A DNA stretch of 64,000 nt from Pseudonocardia thermophila (GCF_900142365.1 NZ_FRAP01000002.1:186001-250000), one strand, 5' to 3'; positions 44,151-52,232 are shown, counted from the stretch's first letter. Translations and numbers: made by a program. The notes: a model not told the origin generated them from the letters alone.

Positions 44151-44451
44151 CGAGATGAGATGCATGACTCGCCGAACGCGATGCGGGACTCGCCGGGCGA
44201 AACGCGGACTCGTCAGGTGAGGTGGCCGCCGCCGAACACGTACGGAACGCAACTGCGCTCGAGGAGACCGAGCCCGTCGCGAACGCAGATGCGCCTCCCC
44301 CGATCTCGACCGCCCCGACGATGGCCAGCACGATCCCCAGCGGCCGCCCCGTGAACCACAGGAACTGCAGATCGGGAAGGACGAACACGAACACCGCTCC
44401 GAGGACCAGAAGCACGACACCGATCGAGTACCACACCCTCACGGCCGACAT
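43741..44451 (-). CDS. Small two-helix membrane protein, C-terminus uncertain
   Basis: Only the first 55 residues look real: YSIGVVLLVLGAVFVFVLP and FTGRPLGIVLAIVGAVEIGG form two membrane helices. The frame then stays open through repeat and degenerate DNA for another 180 residues with no protein-like pattern, so the original stop was probably lost when the repeats or debris arrived. The start at ATG 44451 is a guess. Confidence 0.3.
   Translation of the reverse strand: MSAVRVWYSIGVVLLVLGAVFVFVLPDLQFLWFTGRPLGIVLAIVGAVEIGGGASAFATGSVSSSAVAFRTCSAAATSPDESAFRPASPASRSASHASHLAFRTRAETAVALRNAHPLDGWIGRRVRSPRRPLDGELQLTPPPPVDSQVIGPWSIPLPCRSTGTSVRNRFRGSTRDRPSARLAALASQMRRRARKEHRRRTRDRGDPRTRPRTRHRDHTRHARTTLHTPPPPCPPT
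44166..44215. repeat. Tandem 21-nt GACTCGCC repeat, about 2.5 copies
   Basis: GACTC occurs at 44166, 44187 and 44207, 20-21 bp apart. The second unit, GCGGGACTCGCCGGGCGAA, is almost the same as the unit at 17561 (GCGGGACTCACCCGACGAA). It is a dispersed intergenic repeat of this genome. Confidence 0.6.
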
Positions 44452-44532
44452 CGTCGAACGCGGCGAAGGGGTGTCGTCATTCCTTCGACCGGCCTCGTCG
44501 TCGTTCCGACTCGGCGCGGGACGGAGAGCGGC

Positions 44533-44538
44533 TACTCT
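44533..44538 (+). promoter_or_regulatory. -10 box TACTCT of the second ECF41 gene
   Basis: TACTCT lies eight bases before the ATG at 44547. Further upstream TGTCGTC (44472-44478) and CGTC (44496-44499) are 17 bp apart, a poor ECF41-like match. Confidence 0.4.
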
Positions 44539-44546
44539 GGGGCGGC

Positions 44547-45501
44547 ATGCAGTGCCCGCACGACGCCGAGGTCTTCCAGGCCGCTCGTCCGCGCCTGGAG
44601 GCGATCGCCTATCGCCTGCTCGGGTCCGCCGGGGACGCCGAGGACGCCGTGCAGGACACCTACCTGCGCTGGCTGGCCGCCGATCGTGAGCAGATCCGCA
44701 CGCCGGAGGCGTGGCTGACGAAGGTCCTCACCAACATCTGCCTCAACCAGCTGACGTCGGCGCGGGCGCGGCGGGAGACGTACGTGGGGCAGTGGCTGCC
44801 CGAGCCGGTGCTCGCCGGCGACCCGATGCTCGGGCCGGCGGAGACCGCGGAGCAGCGGGGAGTCGGTGTCGATCGCGGTGCTGACGCTCATGGAGCGGCT
44901 CTCGCCGAAGGAGCGGGTCGTCTACGTGCTGCGCGAGGCGTTCGGCTACCCGCACTCGGAGATCGCGCAGATCCTCGACATCTCCGAGGCCAACAGCCAG
45001 CAGATCCATCGCCGCGCGCGCCAGCACGTCGCGGAGGGGCGGGCCCGCCGCACGGTCGATGCTGCCGCAGCGCGGCGGATCGTCGAGGAGTTCCTCGCCG
45101 CGACGCTCAGCGGAGACACCGCGCCGTTGCTGAAGCTGCTCGCCGACGGCGCGGTCAGCATCGCCGACGGCGGCGGCAAGGTGCACGCGCGCACGCCCCC
45201 GCTGGTCGGCGCGCTGGCGATCGCGCGGTTCTTGCGCAGCGTGTTCCGGCCGACGCCGGCCCGGCGCGCGCTCGTGCACTCGCTCGTCGGGGGCTCGGTG
45301 CAGATGCACGTGGCCGAGGTCAACGGCGGGCCGGCGGTGCTGTTCACGACGGGTGGGCAGGTCGTCGGTGTGCTCTCCCCGGAGGTGACGGCCGACGGCA
45401 TCACCGCCCTGCACATCCAGGCCAACCCGGACAAGCTGGAGCGGATCTCGCAGCAGTGGGCAGCGGCCGAGCGCACGGAGCCCTACGCCACCGTCTGGTG
45501 A
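44547..45501 (+). pseudogene. ECF41 sigma factor, frameshifted in the region 2-4 linker
   Basis: The first frame gives region 2 (AYRLLGSAGDAEDAVQDTYL, RW) and the ECF41 linker YVGQWLPEPV. After AETAEQR the frame is lost. Region 4 (LSPKERVVYVLREAFGYPHS, EIAQILDISEANSQQIHRRA) and the SnoaL-like domain with canonical DGGGK and NPDKL continue in the next frame to 45501. Removing one G from GGGG at 44856-44859 restores about 317 aa. The first frame happens to stay open to 46751, producing a false fusion with the oxidoreductase. Either the sigma factor is dead or the read is wrong. Confidence 0.8.
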
Positions 45502-45581
45502 CGCCGCTCACACCTCGTCAGGGATCGCGGGTCTGTCCGGTTCAAGGGGTGACAACGCACGAACCGGACAGGAGCGTCACC

Positions 45582-46751
45582 ATGAACCACCGCATCGTCG
45601 TCCTCGGCGCCGGGTACTCGGGTGTGCTGGCCGCCGGCCGCCTCGCCCGCCGCCTCGCTGACGTCGAGATCGTCCTGGTCAACGCCGAGCCGGACTTCGT
45701 CGAGCGGGTCCGCCTGCACCAGCTCGCAGCCGGGCAGGACCTGCCTGCCCGCCCGCTGCGCGCCATGTTCGCCGGCACCGGCGTGGACGTGCGGCAGGCC
45801 CGGGTCACCGCGCTCGACGTGGCGCGGAAGGTCGTCGTGCTCCAGGACGGCGAACCCGTCGAGTACGACACCCTGATCTACGCGCTCGGCAGCACGCTCG
45901 CCGACCACGGGGTGCCCGGGGTGGCCGAGCACGCCCACCACGTGGCGAGCCGCCCGGCCGCGCTGCGGCTGCGCTCCCGTCTGCAGGACCTGCCCGCCGG
46001 GCGCACGGTGCTCGTGGTCGGCGGCGGGCTCACCGGCATCGAGTCGGCGACCGAGATCGCCGAGGCGCGCCCCGATCTGCGGGTCGCCCTCGTCACCGAT
46101 CGCGAGCCCGGCGACCGGCTGGGGGCGAGGGCCCGCCGGCACCTGGACGCGGTGCTGAATCGGCTGCACATCACCGTCCACCCGCACACGCAGGTGACCG
46201 CGGTCGACGCGTTCGGCGTCTCCACCGCCGGCGGCGGGCGCATCCCGGCCGATGTCACCGTCTGGACGGTGGGCTTCGCCACCTACCCGATCGCCGCGGC
46301 GAGCGGACTCCAGGTCGACGGGGACGGTCGGATCGTCGTGGACGCGAGCCAGCGTTCGGTCTCGCACCCCGATGTGTACGCGATCGGCGACGCGGCCGCG
46401 ACAGCCGCCGTCGGCGGCGAGACCATGCGCATGGCGTGCGCGGCCGGGGTGCCGATGGCCCAGCGGGTGGCCGACGTGGTGGCCGCGCGGCTCACCGGCC
46501 GGGAGATCGCGACGCCGCCGCTGCGGTTCTACGCCCAGTGCATCAGCCTCGGTCGGCGCTCCGGGATCCTCCAGCTCGTCACGCCCGACGATCGGGTTCT
46601 GCCCATCGCCGTCGTCGGTGCGGTCGGCGCGCGGATGAAGGAGCTGGTCTGCCGCGGTGCGATGTGGGCGATCACGCACCCGACGATGCTGATGCCGGTC
46701 CGGCGGCGCCGGGTGGCGTTGGCGGAGCAGGCGAGCCCGGTCGCGAGCTGA
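45582..46751 (+). CDS. NDH-2-like FAD/NAD(P)-dependent oxidoreductase (ECF41 partner)
   Basis: A 389-aa two-dinucleotide-fold flavoprotein. FAD site RIVVLGAGYSGVLAAGRLA, NAD(P)H site TVLVVGGGLTGIESATEIAE, and C-terminal SHPDVYAIGDAAATA. It belongs to the NDH-2-like group; the oxidoreductase class of COE genes linked to ECF41 sigma factors is of this kind. The C-terminal end lacks an obvious membrane anchor. AGGAG lies before the ATG. It is probably the target of the upstream sigma factor, though no clear TGTCACA-CGTC promoter is visible. Confidence 0.87.
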   Translation: MNHRIVVLGAGYSGVLAAGRLARRLADVEIVLVNAEPDFVERVRLHQLAAGQDLPARPLRAMFAGTGVDVRQARVTALDVARKVVVLQDGEPVEYDTLIYALGSTLADHGVPGVAEHAHHVASRPAALRLRSRLQDLPAGRTVLVVGGGLTGIESATEIAEARPDLRVALVTDREPGDRLGARARRHLDAVLNRLHITVHPHTQVTAVDAFGVSTAGGGRIPADVTVWTVGFATYPIAAASGLQVDGDGRIVVDASQRSVSHPDVYAIGDAAATAAVGGETMRMACAAGVPMAQRVADVVAARLTGREIATPPLRFYAQCISLGRRSGILQLVTPDDRVLPIAVVGAVGARMKELVCRGAMWAITHPTMLMPVRRRRVALAEQASPVAS

Positions 46752-46752
46752 G

Positions 46753-47298
46753 TCAGGCCGGGCCGTAGACCAGGTGCGCCACGCCGTTCTCGAACGTCTC
46801 GCCGGCCAGCAACGAGAGTTTCGTCCGGGGTCCGCCGTCTGCGAACAGCCGCAGCCCGCTACCCAGCGCGATCGGGTAGACGAACAGGTGCAGCTCGTCG
46901 ACCAGCCCGTCGGTGAGCAGGGCCCGCACCAGGGTGATGCTTCCGCTCACGAAGACGTCCCCGTCGGCGGACGCCTTCAGCGCCCGGATCTTCTCCGGGT
47001 CGTAACCGCCGATGACTTCGCTGTTCTTCCACGCCGGATCGGTCATCGTCGTGGAGACGACGTACTTGGTGGTGTCGTTGAAGAACGGCGCGCCGGGGTC
47101 GTCCTCGGCGGTGCGGGCCGACCAGGCGGGCGCGAACATCTCGTGGGTCCGGCGGCCGAGCAGGATCGCGCTCGACGAGCCGGTGAGTCCGCCGATGACC
47201 TCGCCCATCCGCTCGGTGAAACCGAACTCGAACGTCCAGTCCGGGTCCTGGACGACGCCGTCGAGCGAGGAGAACTCGTGGACCTTGATCTTCCCCAT
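46753..47298 (-). CDS. RibD_C/dihydrofolate-reductase-family protein
   Basis: A 181-aa NADPH-dependent reductase-like protein. KIKVHEFSSLDGVVQDPDW, AILLGRRTHEMFAPAW, FNDTTKYVVSTTM, DVFVSGSITLVRALLTDGLV and HLFVYPIALGSGLRLF are all family segments. Substrate unknown; most such actinobacterial paralogues are not riboflavin enzymes. GAAGGAG before the ATG sets the start at 47298. It is a relative of the broken copy at 34848-35434. Confidence 0.85.
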   Translation of the reverse strand: MGKIKVHEFSSLDGVVQDPDWTFEFGFTERMGEVIGGLTGSSSAILLGRRTHEMFAPAWSARTAEDDPGAPFFNDTTKYVVSTTMTDPAWKNSEVIGGYDPEKIRALKASADGDVFVSGSITLVRALLTDGLVDELHLFVYPIALGSGLRLFADGGPRTKLSLLAGETFENGVAHLVYGPA

Positions 47299-47362
47299 TG
47301 CGGGCTCCTTCGGGTCGTGGTGGTCATCGGTATCGACCACCGCGCCGGCCGGAACTCATCGG

Positions 47363-48916
47363 TCAGGGTGCGGGGGAGCGCACCACCAGCCCGTGCTCCA
47401 TCGCGAACAGCGCCGCACCGGCCCGGGTGCTCACGCCGATCTTCTGGTAGATCCGCTCGATGTGGTTGCCCACGGTCTTGGGGGAGATGCCCAGCTGCTG
47501 GGCGACCTGCCGGCTGGTCGCCGCCTGCGCGACCAGTGACAGCACCTCGATCTCCCGCGGTGTGAGCCCGGCCGGGCTCACCGACGCCCGGTGTGCCCGG
47601 TGCCCGGCGCTGACCAGCACGGCCTCGACGGCGTCGGGGGCGAGCCGGCCCGCGGCGGCCTCGGCGCGCAGGTCGAGCGCGGCCTGCGCGGCCGAGCGGG
47701 CGGGTCGGTGCGGCCGCGGCCGGGTCAGCGCGTGGTAGCAGTCGGCGGCGGCGAGCACTCGGGCCGTCATCGGGATGGCCGAGCCGCTGATCCCGCGGTG
47801 GTAGCCGGAGCCGTCGAGCCGTTCCTGCACCATCGACGCCACCTCCGCGACGTCCACCAGCGCCGGCATCCGCCGCAGCACGCGCGAGGTGTAGTAGGCG
47901 TGCAGCTGCATCCGCTCTCGCTCCAGCTCGGTGAGCGGGCCGGGCTTGTCCCAGATCGTGTTGGGGACGCCGGTGCGGCCGAGCCCCTGCAGCAGCCCGG
48001 CACGCCGCACCGTCTGCACGTCCGCCTCGGGCAGACCCAGCTTCGTGGCTGCTGCCGCGGCGAGATCGGCGATCTCCCGGGAGCGGCCGGTGAACCACGG
48101 CGACTTCAGGTCGACGAAGTCCGCGATCGCCTCCAGCGCCCGGTCCAGCTCGGCGTTGCGCAGCGGGCGCGGCGCCGGGTCGGCCGCGATGAGCTCGGCC
48201 CAGCTCGACTCGTCGGGCAGGCCGTCGAGCAGCGGCTCCGCGTGATCGATCAAGGCGTCGACCACGTCCGGGTCCAGCGAGGCACCGCGGCGGCGCAGCA
48301 GCTCCGCCACCGCGCCGTCGACGCCGCCGATGCGGTGGTGGACCTCGGCGAGGTCGGCGACGTGCACCACCCGCACGGGGAGCGCGATGTCCTCCCCGGC
48401 CAGTCCGGCGGGCTCACCGCGGCCGTCCCAGCGGGCGAACGTCTGCGTGAGGCACTCGCGGACGGCGGGATCGAAGCCGAGCCGCGCGGCCAACTGCCCG
48501 GTCACCTGGCAGTGCGCCACCATCGACGTGCGCACCTCGGCGGCCCGGGTGGCCAGCAGCGACCCCACCGAGCGGGCCCGGTGCACCGGTCCGCCGACGG
48601 TCGCCGCACGGCGCACGAGGAAGCCCAGCATCTCCGGGCTGCCCAGCTCGACCTCGTAGGTCCCGGCCCGCAGCGCGACGTCGTCGCCGAACCGGGCGGC
48701 GAGCTCGTACGAGTCGGCCGTGCAGCCCACCCAGGCCAGCAGGGCCACCCAGAACGTGGTCCGGCGATCGGCCGAAGGCATGCCCAGTCGCTCCGCGAGC
48801 CCGCTCGCGATGAGACAGGCACGCGTGAGGTGTTCCATCGGTTGGCCGAGCCCAAGGTCCGCCGAAAGGCTCAGCGTTCCTACCAACTCGGTGAGCGACA
48901 CTTGCTCGCCGGGCAC
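47363..48916 (-). CDS. Degenerate HD-GYP protein with a LuxR-type HTH
   Basis: A 517-aa protein with two HD-GYP-like halves and a C-terminal LuxR helix-turn-helix (LTPREIEVLSLVAQAATSRQ, VAQQLGISPKTVGNHIERIY, about 450-505). In the second half the consensus HDIGKxGVP is LQGLGRTGVP, and HHERxDGxGYP reads VQERLDGSGYHRG, so the metal ligands are missing. It probably binds a ligand or nucleotide without hydrolysing it and controls transcription. The GTG at 48916 is leaderless after TACGCT. Confidence 0.82.
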   Translation of the reverse strand: MPGEQVSLTELVGTLSLSADLGLGQPMEHLTRACLIASGLAERLGMPSADRRTTFWVALLAWVGCTADSYELAARFGDDVALRAGTYEVELGSPEMLGFLVRRAATVGGPVHRARSVGSLLATRAAEVRTSMVAHCQVTGQLAARLGFDPAVRECLTQTFARWDGRGEPAGLAGEDIALPVRVVHVADLAEVHHRIGGVDGAVAELLRRRGASLDPDVVDALIDHAEPLLDGLPDESSWAELIAADPAPRPLRNAELDRALEAIADFVDLKSPWFTGRSREIADLAAAAATKLGLPEADVQTVRRAGLLQGLGRTGVPNTIWDKPGPLTELERERMQLHAYYTSRVLRRMPALVDVAEVASMVQERLDGSGYHRGISGSAIPMTARVLAAADCYHALTRPRPHRPARSAAQAALDLRAEAAAGRLAPDAVEAVLVSAGHRAHRASVSPAGLTPREIEVLSLVAQAATSRQVAQQLGISPKTVGNHIERIYQKIGVSTRAGAALFAMEHGLVVRSPAP

Positions 48917-48923
48917 GTCGGGC

Positions 48924-48929
48924 AGCGTA
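48924..48929 (-). promoter_or_regulatory. -10 box TACGCT of the HD-GYP/LuxR gene
   Basis: TACGCT on the minus strand, then seven bases, then the GTG at 48916. The gene therefore has its own promoter although it follows ssuC by only 42 bp. Confidence 0.45.
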
Positions 48930-48958
48930 CTGCCCCCGGATCGGGCTGTGATCGGCCG

Positions 48959-49777
48959 TCAGGTCCAGCGGCGCAGCAGCCGGCGTTCGGCCAGACCGAG
49001 CAGTCCGTCCGTCGCCTTTCCGAGCAGCGCGAGCAGGACGATCGCCAGCAGCAGGATGTCGGTGCGACCGGTGTTCTGGCTGTCGATCAGCAGGAAGCCC
49101 AGCCCGATCGACGACGCGATGAGCTCGGCGGCCACCAAGAACAGCCAGCCCTGCGCCAGCCCGAGCCGGATGCCCGACAGCGCCCCCGGCGCGATCGCGG
49201 GCAGTTGGACCTGCAGGAACAGTCGCACGCCCGACCGGCCGTAGGCCCGGCCGACCTCGACGAGCCGGTGATCGACGTGCGCGAGCGCGGCCGACACCGT
49301 CGTGTAGACGGGGAAGAACGCGCCGATCGCGACGAGGGTGATCTTGGGTGTCTCGCCGATGCCGAGCCAGAGCAGCAGCAGCGGAACCCACGCCAGCGAC
49401 GGGACCGCGCGCAGCGCCTGGATCGTCGGCGCGAGCAGCGCGCGCAGCGGAGCGGACAGCCCGATCACGCCGCCGAGGACGAGCCCGACGCCGCCGCCGA
49501 CCGCGAACCCGATCAGCACCCGCTGCACGCTGATCGCGATGTGCCGCCACAGCTCGCCGCGGCCGATCAGCTCCAGCAGCGCCGCCAGCACCGCGCCCGG
49601 AGTGGGGAGCTGCGACGGCGAGAACTCACCCGACGTGGCCGCCAGGTGCCAGACGACGACGAGCAGCGCGGGCACGACCAGGCCCAGCGCTGCCCGGGTC
49701 ACGACGCGCCGGCCCCGCCGCGCGGCCGGCGGGGCGGCCGGGGCGACGGGGCGGACCTGCGGTTCGGCGAGCGTCAC
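48959..49777 (-). CDS. ssuC: ABC transporter permease, sulfonate/nitrate type (SsuC-like)
   Basis: A 272-aa permease with six membrane helices (ALGLVVPALLVVVWHLAAT; HIAISVQRVLIGFAVGGGVG). The cytoplasmic coupling loop is the EAA-like VEVGRAYGRSGVRLFLQVQL, P-A-I. The TauC/SsuC family imports sulfonates, taurine, nitrate or similar. The GTG at 49777 overlaps the ssuA stop by four bases. Confidence 0.88.
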   Translation of the reverse strand: MTLAEPQVRPVAPAAPPAARRGRRVVTRAALGLVVPALLVVVWHLAATSGEFSPSQLPTPGAVLAALLELIGRGELWRHIAISVQRVLIGFAVGGGVGLVLGGVIGLSAPLRALLAPTIQALRAVPSLAWVPLLLLWLGIGETPKITLVAIGAFFPVYTTVSAALAHVDHRLVEVGRAYGRSGVRLFLQVQLPAIAPGALSGIRLGLAQGWLFLVAAELIASSIGLGFLLIDSQNTGRTDILLLAIVLLALLGKATDGLLGLAERRLLRRWT

Positions 49778-50796
49778 GCTCCGCCCGCCCCCTTGGCCTC
49801 CTGGGCGAACCGCGGCTCGAACAGCGTCTCGAGCGCGGTGCGCGCCTCCTGCTCCGAGCGCACCAGCCCGTCGGCGACGAGCAGCGGCAGCAGCCGGTTC
49901 AGCACCTCGCGCTGCGGCTCGCCGGGCACCGGGTCGATGTCGATCTGGGTACGGGTGAGCAGCTGCTGGCGGGCGATCTCCGGCTTGATCGACGCGGCGT
50001 TGGCCAGCGTCGTGACGGCGCCCTCCGGGTTGTCCTTGATCCACTGCCGGGCCCGCTCGTACGCGCGCACGACCGCGGCGGCGATGTCGGGCTTGCTCTG
50101 CAGGAAGTCCTCGTTGGCGTTGAGCAGGCCGTAGGAGTTGAAGTCGAGGTTGCGGTAGATCAGCCGCGAACCGGCCTCGAGCTCCGTCTGTGCCATGAAC
50201 GGGTCCAGGCCCGCCCACGCATCGACGTCACCGCGCTCCAGCGCGAGCTTCCCGTCGGAGTGCTGCAGGTTGATGATCTCGACGTCGTCGCGGGTCAGGC
50301 CGGCCACGGCGAGCGTCTGCAGCAGGAAGAAGTACGGGTCGGTGCCCTGCGTGGCGGCGATCTTCTTGCCGCGCAGCTGCTCGGGGGAGGTGATCGGCGA
50401 GTCCTTGGTGACGACGATCGCCGACCACTCCGGGCGGCTGTAGATGTCGATCGTGCGGATCGGCGACCCGTTCGCGCGGGCCAGCAGGGCCGGGGTGCCC
50501 GCCGTGGAGCCGATGTCGATCGCCTTGGCCCGCAGGTTCTCGTTGGCCTTGTTGCTGCCCTGAGACAGCACCCACTCCACCGAGCCCGGGCCGAGCTCCT
50601 GCTCGAGCCAGCCCTGCTCCTTGATCACCAGGCTCTCGGGGTTGTAGTAGGCGTAGTCGAGGCGGACCTTCACGCCGCCGGAGTCCTGGGCGCCGACGGA
50701 GCCGTCGGTGTTCTCGCCCTGGGCGCAGCCGGCGAGGCCGGCGAGCGCGAGGACGGCGGTGGCGAGCGCGGCGAGTCTTGCCGAGAACGGACGCAC
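49774..50796 (-). CDS. ssuA: ABC transporter substrate-binding lipoprotein (SsuA-like)
   Basis: A 340-aa lipoprotein. The signal RLAALATAVLALAGLAGCAQ holds lipobox LAGC. The mature part follows the NMT1/SsuA pattern: VRLDYAYYNPESLVIKEQGW, DIGSTAGTPALLARANGSPI, ITSPEQLRGKKIAATQGTDP and DVDAWAGLDPFMAQTELEAG. It probably binds an aliphatic sulfonate or another organosulfur compound, as implied by the Cys leader upstream. GTG start at 50796 gives the signal peptide. Confidence 0.88.
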   Translation of the reverse strand: MRPFSARLAALATAVLALAGLAGCAQGENTDGSVGAQDSGGVKVRLDYAYYNPESLVIKEQGWLEQELGPGSVEWVLSQGSNKANENLRAKAIDIGSTAGTPALLARANGSPIRTIDIYSRPEWSAIVVTKDSPITSPEQLRGKKIAATQGTDPYFFLLQTLAVAGLTRDDVEIINLQHSDGKLALERGDVDAWAGLDPFMAQTELEAGSRLIYRNLDFNSYGLLNANEDFLQSKPDIAAAVVRAYERARQWIKDNPEGAVTTLANAASIKPEIARQQLLTRTQIDIDPVPGEPQREVLNRLLPLLVADGLVRSEQEARTALETLFEPRFAQEAKGAGGA

Positions 50797-50816
50797 GGGG
50801 TTCTCCAGGTTCGGGG

Positions 50817-51617
50817 TCAGGACGAGTGGTGCGAGGGCACACCGAGGCGTTCGAGCAGCTGGGCGCGCAGCGCCGCGAGGTGCGGATCGGCGCGGTCGCG
50901 CGGGCGGGTCTGCGGCACCTCCACGACGTGCGCGATCCCGGCGCCAGCGGCCGGGTCCTCGCCCGTGGCGAGCACGACCACGCGGTCGGCGAGCTGCAGC
51001 GCCTCGTCGACGTCGTGGGTGACGAGCAGGATGGTCGCCCCCGAGGTGCGCTGCAGGTCGTCGACGAGGTCCTGCATCCGCAGCCGGGTCAGGGCGTCGA
51101 GGGCGGCGAACGGCTCGTCGAGCAGCAGCACGCCGGGCCGGCGCACGAGCGCGCGGGCCAGCGCTGCCCGCTGGGCCATGCCGCCGGAGACCGCGCGTGG
51201 GCGGAACCCGGCGAAGTCGGCGAGGCCGACCGCGCTCAGCGCGGCCGTGACCTGTTCCTGCCGCTCGGCCCGCGGGGTGCCGTCGGGCAAGCCGAACGCG
51301 ACGTTCTCCGCGAGCGTGCGCCAGGGCAGCAGGCGGTGCTCCTGGAACACGACCGCGGCACGCGGCTCGACGCCGTCGACCGGCACGTCGTCGACGAGGA
51401 TCTGGCCCGAGGTCGGCCGGTCGAGACCGGCGACCAGGCGCAGCAGCGTCGACTTGCCGGAGCCGGAGGCACCGAGCAGCGCGACGACCTCGCCGGGCCC
51501 GATGACGAGGTCGACGTCGCCGAGCACGACGCGGCGATCGGCGCCGGTACCGAAGACGCGGCTGACACCGCGCAGCGTGACGGACGCAGGCGGGGCCCAC
51601 GCCGATGTGGTCTGCAC
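50817..51617 (-). CDS. ssuB: ABC transporter ATP-binding protein (SsuB-like)
   Basis: A 266-aa ATPase. Walker A is LLGASGSGKSTLLRLVAG, Q-loop VVFQEHRLLPWRTLAENVAF, signature AVSGGMAQRAALARALVRRP, Walker B VLLLDEPFAALD and the H-loop LLVTHDVDEA. It heads the ssuB-ssuA-ssuC operon; ssuA starts 20 bp after it ends. Confidence 0.92.
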   Translation of the reverse strand: MQTTSAWAPPASVTLRGVSRVFGTGADRRVVLGDVDLVIGPGEVVALLGASGSGKSTLLRLVAGLDRPTSGQILVDDVPVDGVEPRAAVVFQEHRLLPWRTLAENVAFGLPDGTPRAERQEQVTAALSAVGLADFAGFRPRAVSGGMAQRAALARALVRRPGVLLLDEPFAALDALTRLRMQDLVDDLQRTSGATILLVTHDVDEALQLADRVVVLATGEDPAAGAGIAHVVEVPQTRPRDRADPHLAALRAQLLERLGVPSHHSS

Positions 51618-51672
51618 AGCAGAGGGTCCTGTCGGAAGAAGCGGATGACTTCGGGAGGGCTGGGGAAGAGCC

Positions 51673-51763
51673 TCAGCGACGACAGGCCGCGGTCACGCCG
51701 TAGCCGAGGTCCAGCCACACGCGCGCGACGAGGACGTCGCCGACCGACCGGAACTCGTTGTGC
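51673..51763 (-). promoter_or_regulatory. Cysteine leader peptide (uORF) before ssuB
   Basis: On the minus strand the frame ending at 51673 reads SRVWLDLGYGVTAACRR-stop. This matches residue for residue the pattern of actinobacterial putative leader peptides (SRxHIDLxRVASALCR). Such peptides sense cysteine supply before sulfur-uptake genes. TAGCTT (51770-51775) lies six bases before a GTG at 51763, which begins MHNEFRSVGDVLVAR in a neighbouring frame. Either the leader begins at another codon (TTG 51771, GTG 51720) or a one- or two-base shift near 51720 separates its halves. The stop is 55 bp from ssuB. Confidence 0.6.
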
Positions 51764-52078
51764 ACGCGAGCAAGCTACGGGGCGGGCGAGCGCTCGGTAA
51801 AGGTGATGTTCGTCCGATGGGGACGGTTCACGGCGGTTATCCGCCGTTCGGTTCAGTCGCACTGCGCTGTTCGGCGTCGAGTCTGCTTCGGTGTGCGCTC
51901 GCCGTCGCTCGGTCGCCCCACGGCGAGGTGATCTCGATAATCGTTTTCTGCGAGCGTCCTCGTTCTCGGCGAGCGAGTGCGTGACGAACGCAGCACCCGT
52001 GCCGCCTCGGCGACGCTCGCCGGACTGAACGTCCTGGGCCGTAACCGCCGTCCTGGCGGCGCACCGTGCTTCCCCTAC

Positions 52079-52183
52079 GTCGGGGCGGCGCTGGTGTGGA
52101 TCACCCACCGACCGGCGACCCTGCACCTCGCCGACCGAGTCGTGGTGGTTCAGGAGGGCAGGGTCGCCGAGCGGGTGTCCTAG
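52079..52183 (+). pseudogene. Remnant of an ABC-transporter ATPase C-terminus
   Basis: GAALVWITHRPATLHLADRV, then VVVQEGRVAERVS, is the H-loop and end of an ABC ATPase (THRxxTLxxADRVxVLxxGR). No Walker A, signature or Walker B precedes it, and upstream sequence to 51780 shows no related coding pattern. It is a stranded gene fragment. The rest of 51780-52232 has no gene I can support. Confidence 0.5.
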
Positions 52184-52232
52184 GGCGAAGTCCTAGGGCG
52201 GCGTCCGGGGTGCGCGGTCCTCGCGACGGTCC

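Noticed and set aside
45482-45581. ECF41 promoter before the NDH-2-like gene
   Set aside because: No TGTCACA-like box at 16 bp from a CGTC; the closest combinations fail either box or spacing.
44547-46751. A single 734-aa protein joining a sigma factor to an oxidoreductase
   Set aside because: Between about residues 105 and 345 it is an Arg/Ala-rich out-of-frame reading, while true sigma region 4 and the ECF41 tail continue in the next frame, and the oxidoreductase has its own AGGAG and ATG at 45582.
47591-50134. 847-residue plus-strand frame over the HD-GYP and ssu genes
   Set aside because: Shadow frame; both strands were compared and only the minus strand shows conserved domains.
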